From Leptodontidium sp. MPI-SDFR-AT-0119 (lineage: Eukaryota; Ascomycota; Leotiomycetes; Helotiales; Leptodontidiaceae): a stretch of 64,000 bases of DNA. This document shows positions 45,841 through 60,857 of this stretch, piece after piece. A program made the position numbers and the translations under genes. Numbering within the stretch: the stretch's first letter is position 1; the number at the start of each line of letters is the position of its first letter. Below the pieces are notes generated by a model. That model was not told the DNA's origin. It did no database searches and worked only from the letters and a program-made list of their open reading frames with translations. Location of the stretch: assembly GCA_020726505.1 (NCBI GenBank), contig JAHLEZ010000001.1:1-64000 (forward strand), written 5' to 3'.

Positions 45841-46576
45841 TGCACCCACATATTAGTTTAGCGAGTCTGGCTAGTACTTTAAGTTGCTCGCTCAAACCCT
45901 CGGAGCACCTAATACACTTACATACATAACTCACCGACGCCATCCCATCATAAGGTACCTATCATATATAAAATCTCCTCTAAATGCCCATCTCGGCGTA
46001 ATTTCCCATGGCCCAAGAACCTTCGAAGCTCCACCCTCCCCTCCCGCATCCCGCTAAGGCAGGAACCCCCCCCTGCTACCCCGCTTCCCACCCCCGCATC
46101 TCCAATCGACGATTACTCGGCTATGGACCGGACCAATGAGGATATCAGACGGTGGGAGCTAGGGATGAGAATCGGGCCGGAGATGGGACGAGTTCACGTT
46201 CCTGCTTTGTGTTTTTTTTTGGCAGCTCCACTTTGAGTGAGCTTTGAGCTGTGTTGACACTTGCAGGTTGGGCAAGAGAGGTACCACTTGCTTGGTACCT
46301 TCCTACCTGGTCTAGTCGTACGTGCAGCTGGCTAATAGGTGCCTGCCTGCCTGCTTATTCTAACTGCATTTAGCCTGGCATTACCTACATACATCACGAC
46401 ATGATATGATATAAACCTCCTCTCCTCCTCTTCCAAAAACGATGCATCTCCTCCATCTCTCCACCGCTCTCCTCTCATTAACCTACAACCTCACCGCCAC
46501 CCCCCTATCCTCCTATCTCCCTTCATTCTCCGCCCTCAGCATCTCCGCCTCCTTCCCCCACATCCAACCCCTCACA

Positions 46577-48819
<2,243 letters not shown>

Positions 48820-50071
48820 GTGTGTACGAAGGTGGGCAGGTGATAAGTGGTGGGAGGAGGAAATTTTGTGGGAGAAAAGAGAGCAAATTGCTGTTTTTGC
48901 ATGGGCTTGTGATGGAAATGATGAGAAATGATTAATATCAAGATCGGGTTGGGGATAAAGAAAATGATAAATAATAATGATTCTCGCAATGGTACATGCT
49001 ACTCACATGGATACACATACATTTTTTTGGTTATGGGGAAAGTAGGCAGGTAGGGAAAGAAGGATGCTGTCATATGGATATACAGGTAAGAGATGCCGTA
49101 AATGAGTAAGTAAACAAGTGAACCAGACCTAATGTGGTTAATGCCGAGGTTCATTATTGCATTTGAAATTTATGTTTATCTTTATCTACCACCCCGTCCA
49201 CCAATCTTGATCTGCGCATTACAGACCTGAGTTCCTGGGTCCCTTGATCTGAGTTTCAGACTCAATCCCAGTCTCAATATCTCGATTTTCGCCCGGTTTT
49301 TTCTCCTTCGCAGACTCATCTCCCATTCATTACCATCATTATCTCTCTTCCACCCCCTCTTCGTAACACTCCCTCCCCATTGCTCATTTCGGAAACCGAG
49401 TGAATCAATAAACAGACAGACAGCACAGACCAACAGACTAAAGTACAAAAATTCCCGCCCAATTCATGATCATGCGCTCACTTTTCCTCTCTTCCTTCCG
49501 CTTCCCATCCCTTCCTCCCATTATCTCATTCTCCCCGTCCGCGCGGAAATTTCGATTTCCCTCTCTTCTCGCCAAGTATCATTAATGAAAATACAAATCA
49601 TGTAGACGCAAACGTAAATGCAAATCACCGAATCAAACTCCAAAGTGGGGGTCAGGGTGCAGATGTAAGAACGTCAATCGCAAAGAAGTGCAGGCCATTT
49701 TGCTAATTCGTTTTCGTCAACTGAGGGAAAAAAAAGAGCAAAGGGGTATCCACCAGTAATAACAATGCAAATGAAAATGCAGACCAAAAAACAGGAGGAA
49801 AAGGGCAAAATAACTGCAAGGTAGGAAGTAATGGCGCACTGTCGGGAATCATCCCCGAGAGAGAGATTCCAGGTGAAAAGGGAATGCTTGATATCGCTTG
49901 CTTGCTCGCTCGCTGACTTGTTGGCTGAGTGATGGCCGTGATGAAATGAAAATTTTGTGGTCTTGTGATGTCGTAGCCTCGTGAAATGAAGTATCCTGAT
50001 CATATTAAACGGTGGAGATGCGGCCTGGGGGAAGAAAATATCCAGCCACCAATCCATGGACATAGGCGACC
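48820..50071. other. intergenic between convergent glucoamylase and RBR ligase genes
   Basis: Holds the 3' regions of both genes. Antisense frames at 49182-49448 and 49674-50063 show no domain and are not called. Confidence 0.5.
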
Positions 50072-53000
50072 CTAAACCTCCTCCTCGCCACTCCCGCCCT
50101 CACTCTCATACTCCTCTTCAACAAATTCAGGAACATGCACCGACTCTGCAATTCTGCCTTCCATCCGCTCTCTCATCTCTCTAAAATTTCTTCTCATCGC
50201 GTCACCGAGACCCCCCATTTGGTCCCCCCGAGCTTCACCTGGGAATGGAATCGGTCCGGGGGCATCTCCTCCCACGGCTGCTCTTGCTCGAGCTATTGCT
50301 TGTTGTGCTATTTGAGCTCCTTGGTTGACTTCTTCTCTGGCCACATGATATTGTTGTGCGTAGTGTTGGGCGTAGCCGTGAATATGGGGTCCGAGTGGTG
50401 GGGGTGGGAAGGGAAAGAAATCTGCTGCCTGAGCCATTGCTTGACCCCGAGCAGCTGCTTGAGCTTGAATTCGAGCTATATATAGTTGCTGACGTGTTTG
50501 AGCTTGCGTCACCGCCTCTAGCCGCGCGGCTGCTTGGTTGAGCTCATGACCTGCTATGGGGGGCATGTTGTTCATATTAATGAGCACGGGTTGATAAACG
50601 GGCATTACCTCGCGTTCAGGTGCAGCAAGAAAATTGATGGGACGAAGTATCGGCCTGTTGTAATTAACGACTTGGCCAGGCTGCTGGTTTGGATTCTGGT
50701 TAGGACCGGGGTTTTGATTCGGATTTTGATGGACAGGTGCGTTCGCTATCGCGACTTGCTCCATGTGCTGACGCACGCGAATTTGGTCTGGCCCGTGATA
50801 GTCATTTACACCAACCCAGGGGTTTGCTCTGGGGTACTGATTTGGTTGGAGTGGAAGGGCAGCATTCACAAGTGCTTTGGCTCGTTGTAGATCTTGTTGT
50901 GCGTTCGCAAGCTCTTGTTCCGCACGGCGTTCGTCATTTCGTCGCCTACCAAGCTCTCCCAACAACCCCTCCATCCCGATACCTCGCCCTGGGCGTGCTG
51001 GTGCATCGAGATCTCTCATGAATTCATCTAATAGATCACCTGGTTGTGGTGGCGCTGCAGCATCATCCTCCGAGGGTGATGTTGATGACGATGGCGATGG
51101 GGATGGAGATCCTGCAAACATATCTCGATCCGCATCGCGCATGGCATTGTTTCCGAGGAGGTTGTTTTGTTCTCGGAGATCTCTCTGTCGTCGAACAGCT
51201 ACCTCGAGATCTCGAATTCGTTGAGCGTCGTTCTCAGGAGCTGGGACGTTTTGTGCTACTCCCTGCATAACGTCTGCCTCAAAAGCTGCTCTAGCCGCTC
51301 GCTGTCGTCGTCTCTCTTCAAATCCCAGTCGTGCTCGAAGCTCTACGCTTGCATTATGAGCGTCTGCGTCATGTTCTGCATGTCTAGCATCTCTCGCGGC
51401 TCGAGCCTCCTTAATCTGGTCAATGCGTCTCTGCAATGCATCTGCTTCCTCCTGCTCCCGAAGGTCCTCAGCGTTCTCTGGTCGGCCAGGCCTACGAAGG
51501 CGAATTCGCATTCTTTGTCGAGCATTTACATCGGGAGGAGCCATGGGCGGCTTAGGACCTTGTACGGCATTGGGTCTGGCAACAGGCTGGGGTACTAGGT
51601 CTGGTGGAAGATGAGCCTGACGATTTCCAAGGAAAATCATTTTGGCTCTTTCTCGCCCCATGAGACCTGCATTCTCACCAGCCATGGCATTGCCGTTTGG
51701 CACTGGGTCGACTTCAGGGATCCGTGGCTGTGCTGATGCTTGCTGACCGTTTCCTTGTCTTTGCTGTCCTTCGGCTCGCCACTGTTCATAGAAATCATCC
51801 AATGGATCGATGTTATTGGGAGCAACTGGGTCATCGACTCTTGGAGCAGGAATTGCCTGCGGTGCAATGCGTTGCAAATCGATTTCACGCTGGTTGTAAT
51901 CAAGAGGAGGAGCACGAGGGTGGTGGGGACGAGGGTGTTGAGCTCTTAGTCGAGGGTCTTGGATGATCACTTCACCAACGTCGGTGAAGTTTCCGAGATA
52001 GCGTTGATATCCTACCCGCCCAACCACATCTACCGCCCAGTCTAGAAACTATTAGCATCGGACAAACAAACGAAGCACTGTCTGAAAAATGATGAAAAGA
52101 GAGTGATTTCATAGTAGGAGCATGTACAAGTCGGCTTTTGAGCGCCAAGGAGCACACTTACCACCATAGATGGGGTTCATGGGATCAATGTTGTCAGGGT
52201 GTTCGTGTAAAAGCTGTGGGAAATCAGGAAGATCGTGTGCTCTGCGTCTCATGGCTGGGGGATGGGGCATCATGGGTCGGAGCTCCATGAAATTCATGGC
52301 GGCTCGAAGGCCTTCCGTTTATTAGCATTGAAGTGACTGACTTCTGAACTGTACTTGGGGCAAGGGGATCTAACAGGAAGATAAAGAAACTTCGCAAAAG
52401 GGTAGATCACTTGATAGCTCCCATTGTTCATCTACTCCTATACAATACAGTCATAAAAGACGAGTATTGGAAATTATCTACTAACCAGGACGTCCAACAG
52501 CGACCCTCATAGCTTCGAGGCGGACACGTGGGTCCATAGATTTTCGCTTCTCGTCATCTTTCTTGACGTTTTCGGACATCTTGACCTTGAGATCTTCCTC
52601 GCTATATTCCGGATGATCGGCGAGCACCTTTTCGAGAGCCTCCTTTTCGGCTTTCTTGACCTCCTCGTCATGTCTCTGCTCAACACTCTCAAAGAGTGGA
52701 CAGTTCCCTACTTTACCGCCTCGGGAAGGGTCGTTGAAGTGGTTGTAATCGCAAGATTTTGAGCAAACGTAACACTGTATGTTGCGACAGCCATTGCGAG
52801 TGCAGGTCATCTTGTTGCATCCTTCCTCTTTGACGAATGGAGTTCCACATTTGTTGCATTTCCGGATCATAGCAGCAGACATTGCCTCTTCGATTTGACG
52901 CCGGATTGAAAGGCCATTTTCCTTTGCATTCTCCTCGCAGCTTTTGGGGATATGTGACTCAAGCTTGCAAAGACGGCAACTGATCTTCTCGCAGTCTGGA

Positions 53001-54946
53001 GCTTGACATCGAAATTCGCGGTCGATCTCGACTGGTGGATACTCCGCTGCAAAGGGGCAGAATGGGCAACTCTCGAGATTCTCAATACCCGCTAAACGTA
53101 GATTGGCTTCTTGCTCGTTCCGCTCAAGAGCAACTCGAGTGTTATCGTCGAGAAATTGGGCCCTATCAAGGTCAGTAGAGTGTTATACAGGTGTGATATT
53201 GGACGTGCCTTTGGTCGAGAGAAAATCCAGCAGAGCACTTTTCAGTTGACATGCAGTGCAGTTCGTATTTTGATTTGCCAATCTCCACCTCTGCAGTACG
53301 TTTGGCGCAGCCTCTGCAGAACCAATGCAATTTTTCGCCATCGCAGTGAACCATCCTATTCAAAGGATAATCGCAACAACAGCACTCACATTCTGACATG
53401 GTTCCTTCAGCTTCTGCCTTGGTAACGTTCTCCTCTTCTTCGAGTTCAGCAGCACGTTCGGCGGCTCTTCGCGCATCGGCTTTTGATCTGATTCTTCTGG
53501 CGGCCTGAAGTTCTTCGAATACTTCGACTTTCTCACGGTCAATAGAGCCATTGACATCAGCAGGGGAAGCTAGATAATCAGCAACCTTCTGGTCTGTGTA
53601 GTCATCACTCTTTCTAGGATTCTTGAGTCTCTGGTATGGTGCCTCGCTGTGGCTCCATGTTCTCTGGGTTTCTTCAAGAACCTCATATGCAGAAAATAGG
53701 CGATATCCTGTATGGCTCAGGGTTGCATTGATGTAGTTCATAGATGTCAAAGGAAATTCGAATGACAGAATCTTAGCACTGAATGAAGTTAGCAAGAACG
53801 CCAAGATAAAGAGGAATAAACCATGAAGAGACAATTTGTGGCGTTGAACTTTCTGCCAGGCTAGTTGGCCAAAAGGCAGAAAGCAACACAGAAAGGTGTT
53901 CTGTTTGTACAGTCGTGAACTTACATAAAGCTTCGAATCCCACCAACAGTTGTAGGCATTATTCTATCAGGAGCACCGTACTTTCGAGCGGCTTCCATAT
54001 CCTCGTCAACGTCTCTCTTCCTTTTCAACTTTTTCAGCTTCTCCTTTGCATTTGGGTATGATGACCCTTTGTCCATCTTATCCAAGATATGTGCGATCAG
54101 TCGTTCGGAAGATTTGGAGACGGTATCGTAGAGCTCTGAGACGTAATCTCGACAGATACCAGGAAAGACACCGAGAATTGTATCGACGCACTCGATCCTG
54201 GTCTCCATAATCTCTTCAGGTATGTCTTCCTGGATGGGAGGTGTGGCAGGAGGGGCTGGTGCGGCATGCTCTGGGCGACCTGCTGGAGCGGGATGAATGG
54301 CGTACTGTTGATCGAAGTCGAACGCTGCGGCAACGGCTTCATCATCGAAATCGTCGTCAAGATCATAATCACCCCAAATATCTTGAGGCCGAGCAAACGC
54401 ATTCTCCGGGACGACGACAGGGTTGCGAGGCTGTTCTGCAAGACCAAATGCTGGCATTGGACCCCCCATCCGCTCTAGAGGTTCATGTCCGTAGTGGTTT
54501 CCAATATCCAGTCTCTCCCTCTTCACCCGAGGCTCAGGTGCATCCTCATAGAAGTCATCCTCATCGTCTTCGTCATCGGAGGTGAGATCGATTACTGGTT
54601 GTGGCTGACGGACTGGACCCCCATTGTTCCTCGCGGCCTGCTGTTGGTACAGGCTCATCATCTGGTGTGGAGATGCACCTGGAGGGGGTTGTTCGCTTGA
54701 TAATTTTCGTAATGATTGCTTTGCTGGGTGGATTCGTTCAAAGCCGTCACGAAGAGCTTGTCGAAAAGAGAGCCTTCGGGCGGGCTTTGGGATCTCAAGT
54801 TGATTATTCGCTGCTGGAGGTTCGAGATCGACTTTCTTTGGGGTTTTTAACACAACTTTCTGTAATAGCTTGGAAATATCGTGTACCTTTCCGGACCTTA
54901 GGGCTAGCGAGAGTGTGTTGCGACGTGGACGAGGGGGACTTTCCAT
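50072..54946 (-). CDS. RBR-type (RING-IBR-RING) E3 ubiquitin ligase, RNF216/TRIAD3-like
   Basis: Five exons: 54946-53925, 53778-53209, 53162-52486, 52311-52162 and 52041-50072; 1462 aa. The start MESPPRPRRNTLSLALRSGK is preferred over an upstream ATG at 55123. The N-terminal 400 residues are acidic and disordered, with VIDLTSDDEDDEDDF, a SUMO-interaction-like motif. RING1 (CECCCCDYPLNRMVHCDG...HWFCRGC) is at about 467, then the IBR (CPFCPF...CQAPDC...CRLCKLESH). RING2 at about 630-670 (CNKCGTPFVKEEGCNKMTC...CYVC) has the catalytic Cys in GCNKM. The last 650 residues are low-complexity, Gln/Asn/Pro/Ala/Arg-rich, with coiled-coil segments. RBR ligases pass ubiquitin through that Cys. Intron 53208-53163 appears to be GC-AG. 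Confidence 0.88.
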
Positions 54947-56262
54947 AGTGTCAGTCGGATTCACTGTAGCTCTATCCCAGATGCGTTCGAGATAGAGGGC
55001 AAGAATATGCGAGAGTTCGAAAGAAGAGAGGAGGTGTGAATTGGTTGGAGCAGCAAGGCTGGCATGGCATGCTGCGTTCGAAGGGATGGTGCAGGTGTTG
55101 GGGAGGGAGAGGTGAGCAGACAAATGGAGATGGGGATGAGCTTACCTTCATTATTCTATGTGCCAGGCATGACGAATCTCAACTTTGCTGGGTTGGGTTG
55201 GGTTAGGTACGTAGTTGGAAATGTTCGGGCGGGTGGGTGAAGCTTGGGCTGTCGGTTCCAAAGATGAAGCTCATATGAAGAGATAGAAGAAGCGCAGGTG
55301 GTACAGTACAGTACTACGCAGGGTGGAGCTTGCTATCTTATCACATGGTCACGGGACTGCGATTCGGACCCATAATTTTCCGATCCGGGCATAGCAAGGA
55401 CGCTCAAGCTCTGGGAGGGCAACTCTAGAAGGACTGACTAGTAGGTACCAGACCTTGGGATGTATGGGACAAGTTGTCATCAGTTCTTTCCTTCTGCCTT
55501 CCCTTATCTTAAACAAATTCTAGAAGGATAGAAGAAGTCCACAGATCGAAACTACTCTCTTAGTCCACCTTCCATTACCCAATGATCTCTCCAGGGACCC
55601 CCTGACAATCATCATCCATGTTGCATCTCCAATCCCCCAGCCTACCTAGTCCTTCCCTAATATGGATTCTGCCACCCCGCCATCAAAGGCGGTCAAGGGC
55701 GAAGGCAAGGCAATCAGCATCGGCTCCCCACGGCCCAAGCGACCGACCTTCCCTTTCCGCTCCCAACTACCTGACCGGCTCCCCGACTCCCCGACCTCTC
55801 AACGCATCACCGCCAATCCACATTCTTATTCTTTCCCCAGCTATCATCCTCACATCGCATTCTCCTGCCGTTAGGGGTCAACTAGGTGTCAAGTGTGCGC
55901 GCCCTTTACGAGAGGAAAACTCTGAACGGGAAGTCCATCCCATCACACGATTCATTCATTCCAGGAAGTATATCTTCTCCTCTCTTCCGTCTCCGTCTGC
56001 TGACCCATTGTTTCGTCGGAATCGTTCCATTGTCCGTCTCGTCTCTCTGTCAACTTCTCAATCAATCAATCAATCACTTAGTCACTCAGTCATTCCCTGA
56101 AGGCGGCGCGTTTGGATTGATTTCGAAACTCTCTTTGTTCCAGCTTATCTTCTACTCTACCTTCTCTAGACTCTATTAGATTCGAATAGATCCGAAGACT
56201 CCAGAGCAATCAAGGAACCAACAGAAACCCCCAAATCTCAACAGAAACAACCAAAGAACAAC
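54947..56262. promoter_or_regulatory. divergent intergenic region between the RBR ligase and LYC1-like genes
   Basis: The two genes point away from each other. The right side holds CT-rich leader DNA and (CAAT)n-like repeats (TCAATCAATCAATC at about 56060), typical of fungal 5' regions. Short frames at 55618-56179 are Ser/Pro-rich and not called. Confidence 0.4.
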
Positions 56263-57417
56263 ATGGGAGAATACGCACCAACAAACGGTTCCATTGACCT
56301 CCCAGACTCCAAGTCTCCCTCCCTTTACCTTACGAATCCAACTCCCGAAGAAAAGCTGGAAACATGGAGCCTCAACTCGGTCAATTGGGGAACTGCTCTT
56401 CCTCTTCCCGATTATATTGAGCGCGAACGTTACCTTACTACCGTACCAATGGCGGAAAATGGAGGAATCACCCACTGGGTACTGGTGGATCGAGACCTCC
56501 CTCCTAACGAAAGACCCATCCTTGCCTCCTGCGAGTCTTTACGAAAGCCGGTTCTTGTTTCCAAAGGAGGAGTCATAACAGAGGGCATCACACATGGAGT
56601 TGGCAGTGTCTTCAGTCAGCCCAAGTTCAGAGGGATGGGATATGCAAGCCGCATGCTCAAGGAACTGGCCCCGATTCTAAAGACTTGGCAGGTTGATCCA
56701 AATATTCCAGGACACGAGAGCTGTCCTTTCAGTATACTCTATTCAGACATTGGAACGAAATACTACGCCAAATTCGGATGGGCAACCTTTCCAAGTACAC
56801 ATTTCGCCTTCCCGCCCGCAGATTCCACATCAAGAACAGAAGTTCAACCCCTCACATACCCCGATATCCCAGCCCTTTGTGCCAAGGACGAGGAGTACCT
56901 ACGGAAAGAGTTGGCAACAGCTGCTCAAGATGGCAAGACACATGTTGCTCTCATCCCAAACCACGACTGTATGCAATGGCATCACATGCGTGAGGATTTC
57001 GTTACCAGCAAGATATTTGGCAAGTCACCAACGATCAAGGGTGCCATAACCGGCGAGGAAGGATCCCGCGTATGGGCCATCTGGACACGAGCTTTCTACG
57101 GTCCTCTTGTTTCGAAGTCAGGAAACACTTTTCACATCCTACGACTGGTGATTGAGGATGAAACAGATTCTGAAGAGAACGCCAAGAAATTGAAGAGCAT
57201 TCTACAATTTGCACAAGCCGAAGCGAAGGAATGGCAACTCAATCATGTCGATGTATGGAATCCAAGCGACACGCTGAAGGCCCTTGTAAAGAGGACGGGA
57301 TTGGAGTCTAAATATGTCGTCAGGGATGCAGAGAGTATTGCGAGTTTGATGTGGTATGGCGAAGGATCTACTGAGGATATCAATTGGGTTGCGAATGAGA
57401 AGTTTGGATGGTGTTGA
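56263..57417 (+). CDS. GNAT-family acetyltransferase, LYC1-like
   Basis: Single exon, 384 aa; clean start after an A-rich leader (ACAACATGG). The N-terminal GNAT fold has WVLVDRDLPPNERPILASCES, then GVGSVFSQPKFRGMGYASRML, where the QPKFRGMGYAS loop is the acetyl-CoA pyrophosphate-binding motif. ILYSDIGTKYYAKFGW follows. The C-terminal half (FHILRLVIEDE, QLNHVDVWNPSDTLKALVKRTG, LMWYGEGS) matches the extension of fungal LYC1-type lysine N-acetyltransferases. LYC1 of Yarrowia acetylates lysine in lysine catabolism. The substrate here is inferred by family only. Confidence 0.85.
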   Translation: MGEYAPTNGSIDLPDSKSPSLYLTNPTPEEKLETWSLNSVNWGTALPLPDYIERERYLTTVPMAENGGITHWVLVDRDLPPNERPILASCESLRKPVLVSKGGVITEGITHGVGSVFSQPKFRGMGYASRMLKELAPILKTWQVDPNIPGHESCPFSILYSDIGTKYYAKFGWATFPSTHFAFPPADSTSRTEVQPLTYPDIPALCAKDEEYLRKELATAAQDGKTHVALIPNHDCMQWHHMREDFVTSKIFGKSPTIKGAITGEEGSRVWAIWTRAFYGPLVSKSGNTFHILRLVIEDETDSEENAKKLKSILQFAQAEAKEWQLNHVDVWNPSDTLKALVKRTGLESKYVVRDAESIASLMWYGEGSTEDINWVANEKFGWC

Positions 57418-58106
57418 TTTGAGTCACTTTAGCTAATATTTATCAGAGTGCTGAGATTTTGAATTGGATTTTGCTTCGTCCAGATTGTCATGTTTCCCTC
57501 TCATCTCTTGTCATCCTGATGATGTATTTCCATTATCTCTTTACTACCTACTCACTTACCCGAGGCCAATTACATTTCTAGTCCGAACATCCAACTCTCC
57601 AACTCTTCAACGTCTCCCATCCTGCTCCTCCCACAAAACCAATCCACCACAGTATTCCCTCCCTTCCAACCTCCTCCCTCCCTTCCAACATACAGCCAAC
57701 CTCTCACCGGCTATAACCCCCCAAACAGTCTCCAATCCCGAAAAGCATCACATGACCCACCCCACCCCCACCCAATCAGGAAGGTGGAACGCAATTTTCC
57801 CTCTCCCACCACGTGCACCAAGCATTGGTGTGGACGACACCTGAGCCTCCATGCAGGTACCTCACTTACAGAATCAATATAACCCCACTCCTTTGAAGAG
57901 GAATAGAAATATATCACAGAGGTAGGAAGGCCGGGGTTGGTGTGTAGGTAATCCTTACCAGAGAAAGTTTAGTATAAAACCCTGGACATCCTCCTCGGGT
58001 GTTCATCCGATGTAGCTCTCTGCTCCCTCCCCTTTCCACCCCTCCCGCTTGCTTTCTACTACTACCTTCCGCTACCACTACCTCTACATCTACCAACCCG
58101 GTCAAG
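57418..58106. other. intergenic
   Basis: 3' region of the acetyltransferase, then a CT-rich leader (57990-58100) of the phosphatase gene. No separate gene seen. Confidence 0.5.
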
Positions 58107-59944
58107 ATGCACATCCCCCTCCTCCTGTCTTTAGGCCTAGCAAGCCTTACTCTAGCAGCTCCAGCTCCAGCTCCCGAACCAACGGCTGCCGCTCTCCTCC
58201 CTCGTATCAGGGGTACGGAATGGATCAATTACACTACCCTCACGGGATTCTTTCTCCAGGACGAGAGTGACACTGTGCCGGGGGGGTTTGATTATGTATG
58301 TGTTTTTCTATTTTTATTTTTATTTTAAGAGGGGAATTGGTTGTGGGGTTTTTGAGTTGTTTGTTTGAAATGAGATTGGATTGGATTGGATTGGATTAGG
58401 CTGGTTTGAATTTCCAAGACGTGATGATGGGTTTGGTCGTTTACCTTTGGACTGGGATATCACCGTTCAATGAATAGCGGTAGTGGGGTTATAAGCCGAA
58501 ACTCATAGAGGGAAAAAGAGAAATGAGCTCATAGGTCCGAGGAAGTTGAATCTGGATTTTGAGATATGATACGAACGGCAAAATCACAAACTAACACACA
58601 CCCCTAGTCAACAACCAACTTCGGCCTCATCAACCGCACCTACCCCACCGACGACGAGAACCGTCCGGAGTGGACTCAATGGCAGAAATTCGAGCACTAC
58701 GTGTGGCGACTCAACCGTGGAAGTGGGAGGAATGTGCAGTACAAAGTGCTGTATATGGGACGGCATGGTGAGGGGTATCATAATGTGGCTGAGAGCTATT
58801 ATGGTACGCCATTGTGGAACGTGAGTGTGTTATTTTCTTTTTCTTTGTCTTTGATGGTTTGGGGGGCGAAGGGGTGGGAGTAGTGGAGAGAGCAATGACT
58901 GATTGTGAAATAGTGCTACTGGTCCCTTCAAGATGGAAATGGAACTTCTGTCTGGGCTGATGCGAAGGTTACACCGAATGGTGTTGCGCAGGCTTTGAAG
59001 GCCAATGCTTGTAAGTCTCTCTTCAGCCCCCTAAATTCAAATAAAGAAATCACAACAAAACAAAAATATAAAAGTCGCTCACTAACGGCAATCAAAATAG
59101 TCTGGGCAAATGCAATCAAGACGACCAAAACCCCCCTCCCAGAGTCATACTACAGCTCCCCTCTAACCCGCTGCTTGCAAACCGCCAACTTGACATTCTC
59201 GGGTCTCGAGCTCCCAAGTGGAAGACCTTTTGTCCCTACAGTGAAGGAATTCTTCCGGGAGGGGATCAGTGGACATAGTAAGTCTCGCCCCGTACTCGAT
59301 CATCCCTCATTTCTCCAGCAAACACACACCCACAAAATTCCCACCCCCAATACCCTGTCTCAATCCCAATCTTAATCCCCAACCCCAAAACTAACCCCCC
59401 CGTAGCATGCGACCGCCGCTCCACAAAATCCTACATCCAATCCACCTTCCCCAGCTATGCGATCGAAGAAGGATTCACCGAGACAGACGAGCTCTGGAAA
59501 CCTCTCTTGGCAGAAGTGAGCCAAGACCAGGATATAAGGAGTAAGAAGGTCCTGGATGATGTTTTTGATAGTGACGATAGCACGTATGTCAGCGTGACGA
59601 GTCATTCGGGGGAGATTGCTAGTTTGCTGAGAGGTATGTTGTTTTTCCTCATTATTCCTTCCCTCCTCCTCTCCTTCCTTCTTGTTTTCCTCGCTTTCTC
59701 ATTTCAACCATGTTGTTCAATGAGAAACGCTTGGTTTGAGGATATTCTGTTGTGATGAATAAATGCTAATCTTTTCACCGAAATAGTCCTCAAACACCGC
59801 GTCTTTTCGCTGAGTACAGGCCAAGTGATCCCCGTCCTCGTTAAAGCCGAGACGATCGCTGCGAATCCACCTGCTACGATTACGCTCCCTTGGTCTGCGA
59901 TCTCGACTTGTACGAGTCCTGCGGCTAGTACCACGACTGCTTGA
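58107..59944 (+). CDS. secreted histidine phosphatase (phosphoglycerate-mutase-like) superfamily protein
   Basis: Six exons (58107-58295, 58608-58820, 58914-59010, 59101-59277, 59406-59633, 59787-59944), 353 aa. Signal peptide MHIPLLLSLGLASLTLAAP. The RHG catalytic motif occurs as MGRHGEGYHNVAESYYG. The second half supplies SSPLTRCLQTA with the conserved Arg, REGISGHTCDRRSTKSYI, and VSVTSHSGEIASLLR with the second catalytic His. The C-terminus is Thr/Ala/Ser-rich. An upstream in-frame ATG at 57999 would mask the signal peptide and is disfavoured. The first intron is long (312 nt). The family includes phytases, acid phosphatases and PMU1-like enzymes; the substrate is not deducible here. Confidence 0.88.
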
Positions 59945-60724
59945 TTTGTTAGCTGGGGAAGGATTTTTATCAAGCAATGAAGTTAGGTTGAGAAGAGAGG
60001 AGATGAGATGAGGTGAAGCAAGGTAGATAATGATAATTATTAAGAACCTCCATTTCCGGAAACGAAAGAAAAGTATCCCTCCCTTTTCCGAAACCTCATT
60101 TCAAAGTGCCAGCCATTATTCAAAGATATCTCCCCCGTCATGTCATCATCCAGAATCAATGCCTTGTTAAAGACACAATTCAAACAAGTAATAAAAGTAA
60201 AATCCTTGCGCATCATCCGTATTACAACGTAGCTGATTTGAGATCATCAGAACCCCAAGAGAAAGTTCAGCATTGTGTTTTTTGCTAAGCTAGGTAAGCG
60301 AGCCCCTGTATTTCCGGTGGATCAGGAAAGTCTGAGGTTTAGTTATTGGGGAAACATGATAGAAGGATCCATCACGTTTTGGATTGAGTCCTTTTGTCCC
60401 AAGGACTGAAGGGAACAAACACCTCGCCCTGCAAGTGTACAATCCCTGACGGCTGAAGAGGTGGTCATCACGTGAAGGCGGCTTTGTTTACTTCACAGCC
60501 TTCGCATAAATCCTGAGCCCTATCCCCCAAGAAGCCGAAAGATCCTCATTGATATGAAGCTTTACATAATCTTCTCAATATTCCTCTTGTAATATATACT
60601 ATCTCATCTGTCCCTTCAAAAATAAAAATAAAAAATAAAATAAAATCTCAGCTTTTTATCACGGCGAAGCAAAAATGTAAGAGCAAAATGGGATGTATAA
60701 TTGGGAATAGGAGCAGAGGCTGAT
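59945..60724. other. intergenic between the histidine phosphatase gene and 5S rRNA
   Basis: AT-rich, with an A-rich low-complexity tract (AAAATAAAAATAAAAAATAA) at 60617-60645, about 80 bp upstream of the 5S gene. No gene is seen. Confidence 0.5.
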
Positions 60725-60843
60725 ACATGCGACCATAGACTGAGGAGAACCGGGCATCCCGTCCGCTCTGCCATACGTAAGCCTCAGATCGGCAGATTAG
60801 TAGTTGGGTGGGTGACCACCAGCGAATACCTGCTGTTGCATGT
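60725..60843 (+). rRNA. 5S ribosomal RNA
   Basis: About 119 nt. It shows the fungal 5S core: ACATGCGACCATAGACTGAG, CATCCCGTCCGCTCTGCCAT, GTAAGCCTCAGATCGGCAGA and the internal control region TTAGTAGTTGGGTGGGTGAC followed by CACCAGCGAATACC. The 5' ACATGC pairs perfectly with the 3' GCATGT. Helix II (CATCCCGTCCGCTCTG) and loop E sequences are as expected. It is a single copy outside any rDNA unit, as usual in Pezizomycotina. Confidence 0.93.
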
Positions 60844-60857
60844 TTTTTTTGTTTTTT
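60843..60857 (+). terminator. poly-T RNA polymerase III terminator of the 5S gene
   Basis: Runs of eight and seven T separated by one G follow directly on the 3' stem of the 5S RNA. Confidence 0.8.

Noticed and set aside
49674..50063. 129-codon minus-strand frame upstream of the RBR stop
   Set aside because: No domain, signal or splice evidence; lies in the 3' intergenic region.
54097..54948. Multiple frames antisense to or overlapping the RBR N-terminal exon
   Set aside because: Shadows of a highly biased acidic coding sequence.
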